64,000 bases of DNA from Anaeramoeba flamelloides (GCA_027625915.1 JANTQA010000023.1:18848001-18912000), one strand, 5' to 3'; counted from the stretch's first letter, positions 1 to 11,860 are shown. The notes: generated from the sequence alone by a model not told the origin. Translations and numbers: made by a program.

Positions 1-204
1 AGATTTTTTTTTTTTTCATTCTTGATTTCAACAAATTTAATTGGAAAGGTGATCTTTCGTGTTTGGTCTTCTAAAAGAAAAGATTTGTTTCAAATACACA
101 CCCTTTCGGGTATATTTTGTTGGTTTACTGTTTGGTTAATTTTGATCATTGGTATAAACACATTTCGAGATCCAAAACTTTATTTAATAAAACTCAAAAA
201 TTGA
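1..204 (+). CDS. possible 3' terminal exon of a membrane protein (partial)
   Basis: An open frame runs from the window edge to a TGA at 202-204. Its composition (about 50-200) is less AT-rich than the flanks, and it encodes a basic stretch followed by a hydrophobic segment near WFTVWLILIIGIN that could be one membrane helix, then a short polar tail. A run of T followed by AAAG at 46-49 resembles the 3' splice sites used elsewhere in the window, so an exon could start at 50. No family was recognised and the rest of the gene lies outside the window. It could be a chance open frame; the compositional shift is the only real support. Confidence 0.25.
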   Translation, partial: RFFFFSFLISTNLIGKVIFRVWSSKRKDLFQIHTLSGIFCWFTVWLILIIGINTFRDPKLYLIKLKN

Positions 205-799
205 ATCAAAAAAAATGTTCAAAAAATTGAAAAAATTAAGATTCAACTCTGTTTTAATTTGGGTTCTTTTCACGAATAGACTAGTGAATGGTGTTTTGGT
301 TTCAAAGTTTCAATATCTGGTGGCACTCAAAAAATATTTTATCAGTAATGTTTACACAATTAAAAATTTTCAAAATGGTAAAATGTACTTACTTCTTGAA
401 AAATGATACAATTTTTTTAGTAATTGAACTACATTTGTAGTCAAATTTAAGAGTGATTTTTTAACTTTATAGTGCTTATATTTGCTTTTGTACCTTAAAA
501 TTTGTGTAAAAAGGTAGTTTTTAATATATAATTGTTATGTTTTTTGATGAAAAGTGAATTATTTGTTTATTTTTAATAATATTATTATGTTTTGTTTGAT
601 AAAAAAAAAATATTAATTTTGATTATTGTTCAATGATATGCATATTGTTCAGTTTGAATTATATTTGTTATTGTTTGAATTTTGGACGATTCTGTATTAG
701 AGACAAATACTTGAATAAAATGTGATTTGATGATTTTTAAATTTTGTTAAATAGTGTCATAAATACTAATTAAATAAAAATGACTAATTTTAATGTAAG
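205..799. other. intergenic, no gene seen
   Basis: AT-rich sequence between the left-edge frame and the tRNA gene. A 63-codon frame at 215-406 has no recognisable features and is probably chance. Confidence 0.5.
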
Positions 800-871
800 G
801 GGCGTATAGCTCAGTGGTAGAGCAATTGACTGCAGATCAATAGGTCCGGGGTTCGACTCCACGTGCGCCCT
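800..871 (+). tRNA. tRNA-Cys (anticodon GCA)
   Basis: The sequence folds into a full cloverleaf. The acceptor stem pairs GGGCGTA (800-806) with TGCGCCC (864-870), and the unpaired discriminator is T at 871, the identity base usual for tRNA-Cys. The D arm is GCTC/GAGC. The anticodon arm is ATTGA-CTGCAGA-TCAAT with anticodon GCA. The T arm is CGGGG/CCACG with one G-A mismatch. The internal pol III promoter is present as an A box TAGCTCAGTGG and a B box GGTTCGACTCC. There is no intron and CCA is not encoded, as expected for a eukaryotic nuclear tRNA gene. Confidence 0.95.
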
Positions 872-873
872 TA

Positions 874-883
874 TTTTTTTTTT
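874..883 (+). terminator. pol III oligo-T terminator of tRNA-Cys
   Basis: A run of ten T begins three bases after the mature tRNA 3' end, the usual pol III stop signal. Confidence 0.8.
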
Positions 884-2930
884 CTTTTTTATTTATTCAA
901 AGAATAATTTTACTTTTAAGGGATTTAACATATCTTTTCTCATAAATCAAAGTATAATGTTATTGGGCTTAATCACATAAATGGACCCATGTTCAAACCT
1001 CTCTAAAAAATCGATTAATCAAGTAATAATATTTTTTGATCTATATCAATTAAAAAGGATCTTTGTATTAGTAAAACAAACTCAACAATTTCACAAAAAA
1101 TCTACATTTTGCCAAAATTTAAAGGTTGAATAATCAATATTCGTGTTCCAAAGTTGCAAAATATCACTTTTAAAATTTATAACTCAATGTCAATTAATAA
1201 TACAAAATACATTTTTTTTCAAAAATTAAATAAAAATGGAACAGATTCTTTTGATAAATTATTTCTGAAATATTGTAAATATATTGATTTTCCGATTAGA
1301 TATTATAAAAAAGGAAAAAAAAATGATTAACCAATTTTTTGGGTTTTTAAATTAATGATTATAAGTTCGTCTTTGAAATTATAAAATTCAAGAAAAATAG
1401 TTACTTTTGGAAGTTCTAAATCCGAATTATTAAATACCAGAATAATCTTATTTTGAGTTTGGTTTTTTTAGATTTGGAAAAGGAATTATAAAAAAATAAC
1501 TAAAATACATTTTTTAATTCTGATCCTTATTAAAAAAAATATAAAAATTTATTGTGAAATAGGATTATAAAAGATTTTTTTAAAACCTTAGAAACTATGT
1601 CACACTAAAATCATTCATATCCAATTACAGCATACATTAATTATAGAGAAATTTAAGGCTACTCTAATCCTCTAGACAAATGAATCAAAAAGTCTCATTT
1701 TTGAATTGAAATTCTGAAAAAAACAAAAATAATTTTTTTTGTTCAAACCTTTGAACAATTTTTTTATTCTTTAATTTACTCAAATTTTTTTAAATTGAAA
1801 CCAATCAATTTTTAAACCTATGAATTTGTATTTTTTACAATTTATGAAGATTTTTTTGTGAAAAATAACAAAGAAAACCTTATTTTTCAGTTTGTTAGAA
1901 TACAAAAAAAAAAAAACAAATAAAACCAAATAAAAAGATTCTCATTTGTTTTGAATGTTTATTTTCTTTTGGCAGTTTTTAGTTTAAAATTTTGAGAATT
2001 TTGGTGGAGATGACCTGCAATCCCAAACAAAAATTAGATTGAAAAATGAAAAAAGATAAAAAACTTATACTTGTTCTCATTTAGTGATCAAGTACAAATA
2101 TACAAACAACGATTTCATTTATTTCAAACTACTGAATCCTTGATATTTGTAAAGTTGCTAGTAAACTCAAAAGAATCTTCAAGTAGAATTATATCAAAAA
2201 TTTCAAAAAAATTATTACATCTTTAAATTTCAAAATAAAGTAAAAATCTGTGTACTGCAAAACCAACTTACAATTCAAAAGCTTTTTTCAGAAATATTTT
2301 ATTATTTCAAAAAATGTTTGATATATTTTTCTTATTTTTAAAAAGTTTTAATTCAACATATTTTAAATCATTTCAAAAAAACAATATTTTTGTTAAAGTA
2401 ATAAATCTTATTTTTTGTAAAGGAAGTGGACTAAAATATAATTTTAAAAATTAAAATCACAAAGTTTTATAATATTTAATTAAAAAAAAAATTAATTTTA
2501 AAAAAATTACAATAATTATTTTAAACTTAAGTTAATATCATTGGTTTATTGAAATAATAATATTTCCAAATCAATATTTCTTTTTATCAAAAAAAAAATA
2601 CGAGAAAAACAAAAAAACCTTTAAATGTATTATATTCTCATATTATTTTTTTAAAAACTGGAAAAATCCAATTTTTATCAAAAGAAATACTTTTTTAAAT
2701 TGATTATTTTTTATCAATAATTGATAGCTTTAATCTTGATAATCTGTCTGAGTTAGTAATACCTGGTATTTAATCTATAAATAAGTATGGAAATTTATAT
2801 AATTTTTTTAATATTCTCAAAATGAATAAAACAAGAATTCAAATTTATAATATTGATAATCAACAAAAAAAAAAATCTTAATAAATAAATTGATTTTAGT
2901 ATTAATAATTTGTTTTCTACTTTTTTAATA
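884..2930. other. intergenic, no gene seen
   Basis: About 2 kb of AT-rich sequence with many homopolymer A and T runs. No coding-like or conserved structure was recognised. Confidence 0.5.
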
Positions 2931-3127
2931 CAGTCAGTTCCACTTTTAAGGTACAAACTTTCAACAAAATTTAAGGCACAAAAAAATCTCAAATTAAGGC
3001 ATAAAATTTGTAATTTTTTTTTTTTCAATTTATTGTACTAGAAACTGAATTTTGTACTTTAATTTGAGATTTGTTTTTGTACAATAATTTTAGTTGAAAG
3101 TTTGTGCCTTAAAAGTGAAACTGACTT
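2931..3127. mobile_element. 197-bp palindromic MITE, copy 1
   Basis: The left end CAGTCAGTTCCACTTTTAAG is mirrored at the right end (CTTAAAAGTGAAACTGACTT), and complementarity continues inward through AAGGCACAAA and CTCAAATTAA for about 75 bp on each side, so the whole element can fold into one hairpin. It is bounded by TA on both sides (2929-2930, 3128-3129), as expected for TA target duplication. TIRs starting CAGT with TA duplications suggest Tc1/mariner ancestry, which is inference because no transposase is present. Four more copies lie at 5009, 15194, 15972 and 39591. Confidence 0.85.
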
Positions 3128-3225
3128 TATTTGAAAAATAATATTGCATAATCTTTTAAATTTCTTTGAATTGAAAACATTATTGAAAATTAAAAAATTT
3201 TTTATTAATTCTAGTCTTCAAGGAT

Positions 3226-3248
3226 TATATATATATATATATATATAT
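3226..3248. repeat. (AT)n microsatellite
   Basis: Uninterrupted alternating AT of about 23 bases. Confidence 0.9.
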
Positions 3249-5008
3249 ACATATAGATATTATTTACATTCCTTTTTTAAAAATTAAATTTAATTTAAAA
3301 ATGTGATATTTTCAATCATACTATCAAAAATTACTAATAGTAATATTTCTTCAAAATAAAAATGTTTTTTTCAAATTTTACTTTTTTTATTTTAATCTGA
3401 AAAGTTCATTAGAAAAGTAATCAGAGTTTTTTACTGATTATTCAATTGGTAAAAAATGTATTCTTTTAAAAAAATAGCTCTTTTCTGTAAATTTCATAAA
3501 TTAGTTTTTTTTTCGGGTTTAATTGAATTCTTTGCGAAAATCAAACTCTGCCACCTTTGGTAAAAAAAATAAATAAATAAAATTTACTAGTCAGTTACTT
3601 TAAAATTAAATCTAATAAAATCAAATAGATGAACTTCATTTCACTCAAAGGGCCTAGCCAAAAATGAAAAAGTCACTTTATTTTTAAGAATCAACCAAAC
3701 TTAGATTGTTTAGAAATACGAGAAATAATAAACTTCATATAAGAGTCAATAATTATAAAAGAAACCCCTGAACAAACAATAAATTTCAAAAAAAAAAAAA
3801 AATGTTAAAAAATTTTTTGGGTCCCATTCATTGGAACGTCTCGTGCAAAATTCTCAATTTCTTTAGGAAATTAAAATTGTTGATAATAAGATTTTTTACT
3901 TGTAAATGTATGAATTTTGAAAGAACATACAAAGCTTAACTTTTCTTAATGTTTATTTCGTTTTTCAAACATTTTTTTTTTCAAAAATAATTTTTAAAAA
4001 AAAAATAAAAAAGAAAAGAAGAAAAAAAAAAAGCAAAAAGCAAAAAACAAAAAAAACAAAATTTTACAAAAGGAGAAAAAATGATTTTGATCTAAAAATT
4101 GAAAATTTTAGTTTGATAAGTGTAATGAATAAAAATCATAGAATGTCTTCCATTTCTTCAATAAAACTGGGCCCCTTTGACTGAAAAAGATTTTATATAT
4201 CTAATTACTTTGATTATTTTTTCTAAATTCTATTTAGATGTCAATTATTTTAAAAACTTTAATATTGGTTAAAAAATATTTTTTTTAAATTTTTGGAAAT
4301 CATAAGTTTTTGAACTATGTATTTGTTTTTTTTTTTTTTTCATTCTTCATGAATCTTTGGTCTTAAGGACTCATATTGGACTCAAAATGTGTTGAGCACT
4401 GTAATATTCAACTTTCACTTTACAAAAAGAATTTTCAATTGAATAATTTTTAGAAAAAAATTCAAAACTCTATTTGATAAGTTGTTACTCACCAGAAATA
4501 ATTAAATGAAAAAAAATATATATTCTTTTGAATTCAAGAACAACTAATAACTAAATCTGATTGACAATTCATTTTTAAAGTATTCAAATGTATCTAAAAA
4601 ATGATATAATAAAAATAAAAATGCGAAAAAATAACAACAAGTAAATAACAATTTCAGAAATGAATATTATCGATTTTTTATTACTAAACTTTCATTGAAA
4701 ATAGAAATAAATAGAATATTCTTTTCTAATAATTTAATTCATTTTAAAAGGCATTATTTTAGTCTCAATTTTCTGATTTTTTGTTTGTCTTTTCGAAGAT
4801 CTAATTTTTTTCCACATGATCTTTTACAAAAAAAAAAAAAAAAAAAAAAAAATTGTTACAATAAAAAAGTGAAAAATTTATAAAAAAATTTACAGAATTA
4901 AAAAAAAATGATTCAAAAAAATATGTATAATTGAATATTTGAATATTTAAAAAAATATATGGTAGAAGGTTTTAATATCACCATATATTATTATAAAATG
5001 AAATTATA
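3249..5008. other. intergenic, no gene seen
   Basis: AT-rich sequence with long A tracts (for example 4011-4060 and about 4829-4851). The 62-codon frame at 4695-4883 runs through a poly-A tract and is judged spurious. Confidence 0.5.
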
Positions 5009-5205
5009 CAGTCAGTTCCACTTTTAAGACACAAACTTCAACAAAAATTAAGGTACAAGAAGAAATTCAAAATTAAAGGACAAAATTCAGATTCTAGTAT
5101 AATAATTTGTAAAAAAAAACTTCCATATTTTGTGATTTAATTTGATATTCTTTTTTGTGCCTTAAATTTCGTTGAAATTTTGTGCCTTAAAAGTGTAACT
5201 AATTG
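5009..5205. mobile_element. 197-bp palindromic MITE, copy 2
   Basis: Same family and length as the copy at 2931, with left end CAGTCAGTTCCACTTTTAAG and right end CCTTAAAAGTGTAACTAATTG, flanked by TA at 5007-5008 and 5206-5207. It has diverged slightly from copy 1 (AAGACACAAA in place of AAGGTACAAA), so the copies are not recent. Confidence 0.85.
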
Positions 5206-5270
5206 TAAAAAAAGAATAAAAAAGCAATTCTATTTGTTCAAGTCTAATATAATTATTGTAAATTTTTTTT

Positions 5271-5290
5271 AAATTGAGTAGATTTTTAGA
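5271..5290. repeat. left target-site duplication of SINE candidate
   Basis: AAATTGAGTAGATTTTTAGA, matched by 5665-5685 on the other side of the element. Confidence 0.7.
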
Positions 5291-5664
5291 GAACCGGTAT
5301 GGGCAAGTGGCAACACAACCCAGTGTACAATCTGAAGACCGGGGTTCTATTCCCTTAACCATTATTTCTTATTGTTTACCATTTTCTCAAATAGCCACCA
5401 CGGTGTAATTTTGATTAAAAATTGGGCTTATGCTTCGTGGAACCACTAATTCTTTGAGGAAATCGTTTGACCAAATTGAATCTTTTTGACTATTATAAAA
5501 CTGAAAGGAATTGGAACAAAATCCCTCTCAATTTATGAGCGGATCCGATTTTTGGGAGATATGACCAGATTCGCTCTATCACTTGGTTCAACAATATCTC
5601 TAATTCAAATTAGGGATTCGGGCAAACAGGTGGACTTTTAGTACCCACTCTTTAATGGAAAAAA
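5291..5664 (+). mobile_element. tRNA-derived SINE candidate
   Basis: A roughly 374-bp segment, clearly richer in G+C than its surroundings, starts with a tRNA-like head. The A-box-like TGGGCAAGTGG is at 5300-5310 and the B-box-like GGTTCTATTCC at 5343-5353, each one base off consensus and at tRNA spacing. A roughly 300-bp body follows with no open frame, ending in an A-run (5659-5667). The 20-bp flank AAATTGAGTAGATTTTTAGA at 5271-5290 recurs at 5665-5685 with one substitution and one extra T. That is the size of target duplication made by LINE-driven retrotransposition. The head does not fold into a clean cloverleaf, so it is not a functional tRNA. No other copy was noticed in the window. Confidence 0.7.
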
Positions 5665-5685
5665 AAATTAAGTAGATTTTTTAGA
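5665..5685. repeat. right target-site duplication of SINE candidate
   Basis: Matches 5271-5290 with one G-to-A change and one extra T. Confidence 0.7.
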
Positions 5686-6889
5686 TAAAGTTATTTTAAA
5701 ATTTAGTAGTTTGATTTTTAAAGTTTCTTTTTGTATATTTACTTTAAAAATAATCAGATTTCTTTCTTCTTTAAAGAAATTTTATTTTGAAATAATTCTG
5801 GAATATGTTGAATTTTTAAACTTTTCAAAAATTAGAAAAATGGATCTCAGCTTTTAAAAACTATAATTAATTTCAGAAAATTGATTTTAAATGTTATCCA
5901 GATCATTCATCTATTTTTAATTACTTTTTTTTCAATTTGAAGATATGATAATTTGTTTGAATTTACTATTTAATAAAAAGCAATATTTATTTAGTTTACT
6001 CTTTCATTCGCAAATAGTAATTAAAAAAGTTTTTAATATTTGTTTTCAAAAATATTTTTTTGTTTAACACAGAACTCATTCAAAAAAAAAAAAAAAAATT
6101 ATATCAATCCTTATCAGAGTTCACATTTTAATTCTTTTTTGAAAAAAAAAACCTTATATAATTATAATTTTGACTCCAAAGAATCAAATCCTTCTTTTTT
6201 ATCCCAATGGTAAGTTTATACTTATTTCTTATTTGAATTTGGTTTTTTAGAGAAACTAATCATTTTCATAATCAGTAAATTAGTAAATAGGTTGTTTATA
6301 TTTATTTAAAATAGAATTTATAGTAACTCAAAAAAAAAAAAAAGAAATATCGGTGGTTTTTCTTCTAAAATTTTACTTATAATCATCATTTTGTCAATCC
6401 TGGTGTTTTTATATGTATTCCTGAGAAGAAAATTATTTTGCTTTGAGATAAAATAAAAAGATTCTTTTTTTTTATAATAAAGTTCTGGTAAGAATTAAAA
6501 AAATTTTCTTTTCGATTCCAGAGAATCAGAATAAATAAATTTATTAATGTTTATGAAAATTTTATCTCTAAAGGAACTTTAACAAGTAGTAAATGTTTAT
6601 AAAAACTCATTTCTTGAAATTATTTCTATATATCTAATTCAAATTTAAAAGTTTTGTGATTCTAAATATTCCAAAAATGGAATATTTTATTGGATCTCTC
6701 ATATTTATTTTTATAAATTTTTCAGTAATAAAATTTCTATCAAAAAAATAGAAATTAACCCAGACATCTTAAGTTATTAAGGATTCTACATAATTCAAAA
6801 ATTCTTTCGATGAATACTGAAGATAAGAGATTTCAATTAGAAATTAAGGTTTATAATTTTTTAAATTTGTAAAATAATTATCCAATATA
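5686..6889. other. intergenic, no gene seen
   Basis: AT-rich sequence with A tracts. No gene or structured repeat was recognised. Confidence 0.5.
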
Positions 6890-7362
6890 GATTGTGGCAA
6901 TCTATGAATTTGGTTCTTAGCTGATCGATCTTCAACTTAGTATTGGGTTTTAAAAGTGGTTCAAAATCAAAATTTTGAAAATTCATTTTTTTTCTTTTAG
7001 AAATTCAAAATAGTGAGTATCAGATTAATAGGCTGGTAAGTATTTAAGAATGAATTTTTAATTTTTGGTTTGTAAACTGTAATATTTATTTTCCTTTTTA
7101 CTCAATAACCAAAACCAAAAAAACTTGTTTTAAAAAGCTCCAAAATAAAGCCAAACTTAATTAAAATTTTCAATTGGCAACCAAAAAACCACATTTTTTT
7201 TATTGACTTAACTTTCCAATCAATTAATCTTACATTCTTGAATTTGGATTTTGGAAAAAGTAAAATAAATTATCAAAAATTGTTTTTATGAGCCACTTTT
7301 AAAAAGCGATACCTAGTCTAAGATCGATCAATTAAGAACCAAATTAATAAGTTGCGGCACCC
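6890..7362. mobile_element. 473-bp TIR element (non-autonomous DNA transposon)
   Basis: The two ends are inverted copies for about 60 bp. The left end reads GATTGTGGCAA then AATTTGGTTCTTAGCTGATC; the right end, complemented, reads GGGTGCCGCAA then AATTTGGTTCTTAATTGATC, and both continue to a shared TTTTAAAAGTGG block. It is bounded by TA at 6888-6889 and 7363-7364. There is no open frame for a transposase. A TA-targeting family is likely, but the superfamily is not certain. Confidence 0.65.
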
Positions 7363-7514
7363 TACTTAAGATAATCTATTTTAAATTTCAAGGATCGTTA
7401 ACCTTAAGAAGAGGAAAATCTTTCATTTTCCAATATTTCATATAAAAGTTATGAAACAAAAGACAAAAAAAAATTCAAAGAAAATGTATTTGTAATGATA
7501 GACGATGCTACCAA

Positions 7515-7790
7515 TTAAAATATAAATGGGAACAATTTTCACTTCGTTTTCCAATTTCCATATAGAGATCGAAGCCACAAATAGCAACCTACTTCTTTGA
7601 GAACTGTATTTGAAAAAGAAAAATATGATACTGGTATTTGAATTGTGAACAGTAAAAAATTGTTCATTTCTTTTTCAACTTTCTTTTTTCAAATAGAGTT
7701 TTTTAGATTACAGTCTACTTCATTGGAAACTTGATTTCGAAAAAAAATATATAAAAAAAAGTGAAAATTATTCCCATTTATAATTCAAAT
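7515..7790. repeat. degenerate inverted repeat
   Basis: ATAAATGGGAACAATTTTCACTT near 7520-7545 is mirrored by AAGTGAAAATTATTCCCATTTAT near 7758-7782, and internal blocks containing TATTTGAAAAAG and CTTTTTTCAAATAGAG are also mirrored. A short direct duplication of TATAATTCAAATAACA follows (about 7780-7835). It is probably an old palindromic element. Confidence 0.45.
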
Positions 7791-8103
7791 AACAGTAGAG
7801 AAATAAATTTTTTTTCTCGTTTATAATTCAAATAACATTCTGTAAAGTTTAAAAGTAAAGTTTTTTTCATTTGTTTCTCATAATTTTAAGTTCAATTCCA
7901 CAAAACGTAATGAAAATCAATGTTCTTTTTTAGAGTGAAAAAAACAAATAGTAATTAAGTATAAGGTAACTTGATAGCTTTAAATGGACACCAGGGTTGA
8001 AAATTTTGAATTCTATTCAAAAAACTAACAATTAAAAACTGAAATTTCACTAAAAAAGTTTTTATTTTTTTATTTATCCAAACTTTCTTATAATTTACAT
8101 AAA

Positions 8104-8868
8104 ATGAGTTTCCAAAAAGCTCGCCAACAAACAAACCAATTTTTTCAGTCCGACAAATCAGACTATCTTGCGAACCAATTGTTAAGTGTTCGAATGGGAT
8201 TCTTACGAAAGGTCTATGGCCTCGTTACTTCACAAATTGTGTTCACATTCCTTTTCATAGAGGCATTATTCCACTCACCTGAAGGCATCCGAAGCTTTGT
8301 AGAGCAATCTTATTTAATGTACATTTTGGCAGCGATCGGGTGTGTTGTTGGATCCCTTGCCGTTTATTTCAAAAGGCACTCACACCCACAAAACTTGCTT
8401 TGGCTCACTTTTTTTACTGTCTGCGAATCGTACACCTTTGCCAGCTACGCGCTTCGTGGAAACCGCGAAATCTTTGAGCTCGCTTTCTTTTTTACATCCT
8501 TTGTATTTTTGGCTTTAACCCTATATACCTTCCAATCAAAAAGAGAGTTTACCATGATCCCCGGTATAATGCTCTCTCTTTCGGGCGTCTCCTTGTCCTT
8601 AGTTATCTCTCTCTTTCTATTTCCCCGAAATGTTGACACTACCATACGCCTATTACTTGCAATTGGAATCTTTTCTGCTTCTCTTTCCTTCGTTTACCAT
8701 ACCAAGTCAATTCTTAGAACCTCAAAGATCGATGACGCCTTCCCTGCTGCGATTACTCTTTACACAGATTTCATTCGACTTCTTTGGAAAATCTATAGGT
8801 TGATCTCTTCTCTTCAAAAAGAAAATAACAAAGATAAAAAAAAAAAAAAGGGTACCAGAATCAGATAA
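8104..8868 (+). CDS. TMBIM / Bax inhibitor-1 family membrane protein
   Basis: Intronless gene for 254 residues, a typical size for the family. The protein has a short polar N terminus, about seven hydrophobic segments between residues 35 and 235, and a lysine-rich tail. Family landmarks are readable: VRMGFLRKVYGLV (29-41), the YTFQSKREF block (141-149), and the last-helix region AAITLYTDFIRLLWKIYRLI (215-234). These match LFG4/TMBIM4-type proteins best. Members sit in ER or Golgi membranes and leak Ca2+, limiting stress-induced cell death (family knowledge). The first aspartate of the di-aspartyl pH sensor (YDTxxI motif) is replaced by His199 (VYHTK), while the second (Asp222) is kept. The ATG at 8104 is the first in frame and follows a T-rich leader. 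Confidence 0.9.
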   Translation: MSFQKARQQTNQFFQSDKSDYLANQLLSVRMGFLRKVYGLVTSQIVFTFLFIEALFHSPEGIRSFVEQSYLMYILAAIGCVVGSLAVYFKRHSHPQNLLWLTFFTVCESYTFASYALRGNREIFELAFFFTSFVFLALTLYTFQSKREFTMIPGIMLSLSGVSLSLVISLFLFPRNVDTTIRLLLAIGIFSASLSFVYHTKSILRTSKIDDAFPAAITLYTDFIRLLWKIYRLISSLQKENNKDKKKKKGTRIR

Positions 8869-10792
8869 AATCAAGGAATGAATTGTAGGAATGAATTTGT
8901 GTTTCTTTTTATTTATTTCTGCTTGTTTTTTTTTTATTTAAGTATTTTTTTTTTATGTTTTTATTTTTTGAATGTTTTTATTTTGTGTTGATGTCTTTTT
9001 ATTATCAAAGTTTCGTCCACAGGTTTCTTTTTAAAACTTCTTGTTTCCAAAAATTGGCTCTATCTTTTTTAAAATAATTTCTCTTGACAAGATCAAAAAA
9101 GATGTATATCAAGGGATTAGCGTCTCCCATTTAGAGTAGTATAAAATTATAGAACGTGCTTATTGAGGTTAAACCAGGTTGATTATCCTTGGTTAAGTGT
9201 CTCAAAAAATTCTATTGGTAAATTAGTGCTATTTGCTAGGCTCATCAATTAAAAATGAGTCATAAATGTTTTTGGTGACTAATGCTGTATTTTGAAAACT
9301 AAACACAAATATTTTTTCACAAAACAATTACTTAAATCTCTGATCTACAATCAAAAATCTTTTGTAATGTGCACTTGTCTGTTAAAAAGTGCTTTTTTGT
9401 TTAGAATTCCTTCTAATAAAAAAAAATTAGCTTTTGTAACCTTTTCCAATAAAACTTTTTCAAATACTAATATTTTCCAATTAAAAAATAAAAATTTTTA
9501 GATCATTTTCTAAAATATTTTTCGAGTTTATAAGTCGAACTAAAACCCCCAAAGATCTTTACTACATCCTAATGTATAATTATATTTTTAAGCAATAATT
9601 TAAACTTCATAAGATAACCCGAATATAAAATTTTTTACTTTGTTAATTTGGTTCTAATAGTAATAATTAATATTCTTTTTGGAAATTGAAATAAAAATTT
9701 TCATTTATTAATTGGAAAATAACAGTATAAATCTCAATTATTAAAATAGATGGTAACAAATCTTGTACCAAAGTAATTAGTACCCCAAAGTATAATGATA
9801 TTTTTTTTAATTTTAGAGAATTTGAAACTTGATTATTGGATTTTGAAGTTTTATTTTGCTAAATAATATTCTTTTCAAAAAAAAAAAAATCTTGAATAGG
9901 TTCTTTTCAATTCAATTGTAATTAATTTTTAGATTATTGAAGTAATTTAATTGTTTATTTATATTCTTATAGAAAACTTTTATGAATGACCTTATTAATA
10001 AATTTATTTTTTTAACATTTTTCCAATGTACAATCTCTTTTTTGTATTTTCTTATTCTAGTTCTTTTTCTTTATCTTTTTCTTTTATTAAATTGAATTAA
10101 TCTTGATATAAAGATCTCATATTTTTTTTTCAAAAAATACAGTAACCAGCCAAAAAAAGACATATTATCTTAAAAGCCACAGCACTTTTAGAAAATATCA
10201 TTCATTTCAAAACAAATTTAACTTTGAATTCCTATCAATCTGAACCCTTCAAATTTGCAAAATATCCTTCTTAAATTTGTCTTGAAATGTAAAATATTGC
10301 TAAAAAATACCATTTTTTAAAAATATTCAATAATTAACCAAGAGTCTATTTTGACAAATTATTTTACAAATATTGGAAAAATATTGAAAAATTGCTAGTT
10401 TTCTATTTATTTATTAAGAGAAAGGAACAATTAAAGAAAATTTATAAAATAATAAAAATGAGAAGAATATAAATAATTTAAATATATATATATATATATA
10501 TAATAATAGTATCATTTTCATAAAAATAGCTATTTTTAAAAAAGGTAACAAAACTAATGATTCTGTGGCGGTTTTTATCTTGATGATTATTGGGTTAATC
10601 TTTCAAAATAAACCAAGATAAAATAAACTATTTTATATTCAAAGTATACCCAGTTATAATATTTAGGTTAACTTACATATGTAAAAAGGGTTTGGATTGC
10701 TATCCGTTGTAAAATTTTATAATTGAAAATTTAAAAAATAAAAACATTTGTATAAAAAAAAAATAAAAAAAAACTAGGACACTTTTCATTAG
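8869..10792. other. intergenic, no gene seen
   Basis: AT-rich 3' flank of the TMBIM gene, with an (AT)n run at about 10483-10502. A 69-codon frame at 9292-9501 has no recognised motif. Confidence 0.5.
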
Positions 10793-10860
10793 GTTTTCCA
10801 GAATTTTAATGAATTGGGTTGAATCAAAGATTTTACTCAATTCTTTTGAATTCAGGAAAA
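10793..10860. repeat. hairpin repeat, copy 1
   Basis: TTTTCCAGAATTTTAATGAA followed by its near-complement ending GAATTCAGGAAAA forms a 68-base hairpin. A related hairpin is at 38542-38608. The flanking text AAACTAGGACACTTTT also recalls the array at 38.3 kb, so both loci probably derive from one palindromic element. Confidence 0.6.
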
Positions 10861-11860
10861 AATACAGTACTCTAGAGCACTTTTTTTTAGCTTTTTTTAG
10901 CTTTTTGAAATAGAATAAACTCAATATACTTTGTTCAATTATTTCAAAACCCCGTACAATCTCGGACATGGAACAATTACCACAATTAATTTTTATCTGA
11001 ATTTGAGGTTTTTTAGAAGGGTATAGTATTTAGTAAACTATTAGTTATTATCAATTAAAGTAAAAAATCTACAAGTTGAATTAAACTAGAATTCTTTTTT
11101 AAAAGTGATTTGTAATTTTTTACCTGAAAAAACATATTTTCCCTCAACTAGAGACATTTAAAAATTGTTTTTATATAACTAACAATAATTAAGACCATAG
11201 CCTCAAGATTTTTAAGTTGTGTAATTTTGATTATATTGTGAATAATCTCTATTATATAGCTTGGAATGAAATGATAATTGAAATTAGTAGTTTTGTCTAA
11301 CTTGAAATTTTCAAATTTTATTTTTATAATACTAGTTTAAGGAACCTGAAAAATAAAAAAAAAATTTTGTTGTTCAGTGTTTCGTGTATTTTTAACTTAG
11401 AATGTATTAATAGAGATAAAAAAATATTTTTTCTCTTTAAAAAGTTAAATTCTTGGAAAAAATGAATAATTATAAACTAAAAGAACTATGTTGGAAAATT
11501 TACATTTAATTATAATACAGAAATAGTAAATCCAGAAAAAAAAGGCTGGCATCAATTATTTGTTTTTTGAAGGGTAATTACTATATTGTTAATTGAAAAA
11601 TTAAAAGATCACAAATTTTATTCAGCTTTTCATAAAAAATAAATTCAAAGATAAAAATTTTCGACATAAACAAACTTTAATGTCTAGTTTTGGTTTTAAA
11701 TTACTTTGTCTCTCTAGTGGTATTGTGTTTTTCAGAAGTACTTATATATTTCTCTTATTAACTTTGTTTTACTTGTACACCTTAAAAAAAAAGTTTCTAA
11801 CATAAAATCATTTTTTTTTTTTCAATTTTTTCAACCATACCTTTCAATTTCAACCCAGAA
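10861..11860. other. 5' flank of MO25 gene
   Basis: AT-rich sequence with no gene. The last 50 bases before the ATG are a T-rich leader. Confidence 0.5.

Noticed and set aside
5285-5360. A second functional tRNA gene
   Set aside because: A- and B-box-like motifs are present, but acceptor and anticodon arms do not pair; a SINE head explains it better.
5162-5362. 66-codon minus-strand frame containing GIEPRSSDCT
   Set aside because: This residue text is the usual by-product of translating a tRNA-like sequence backwards; the DNA is the SINE head.
8445-8645. 66-codon minus-strand frame
   Set aside because: It lies opposite the TMBIM gene, which has clear family motifs.
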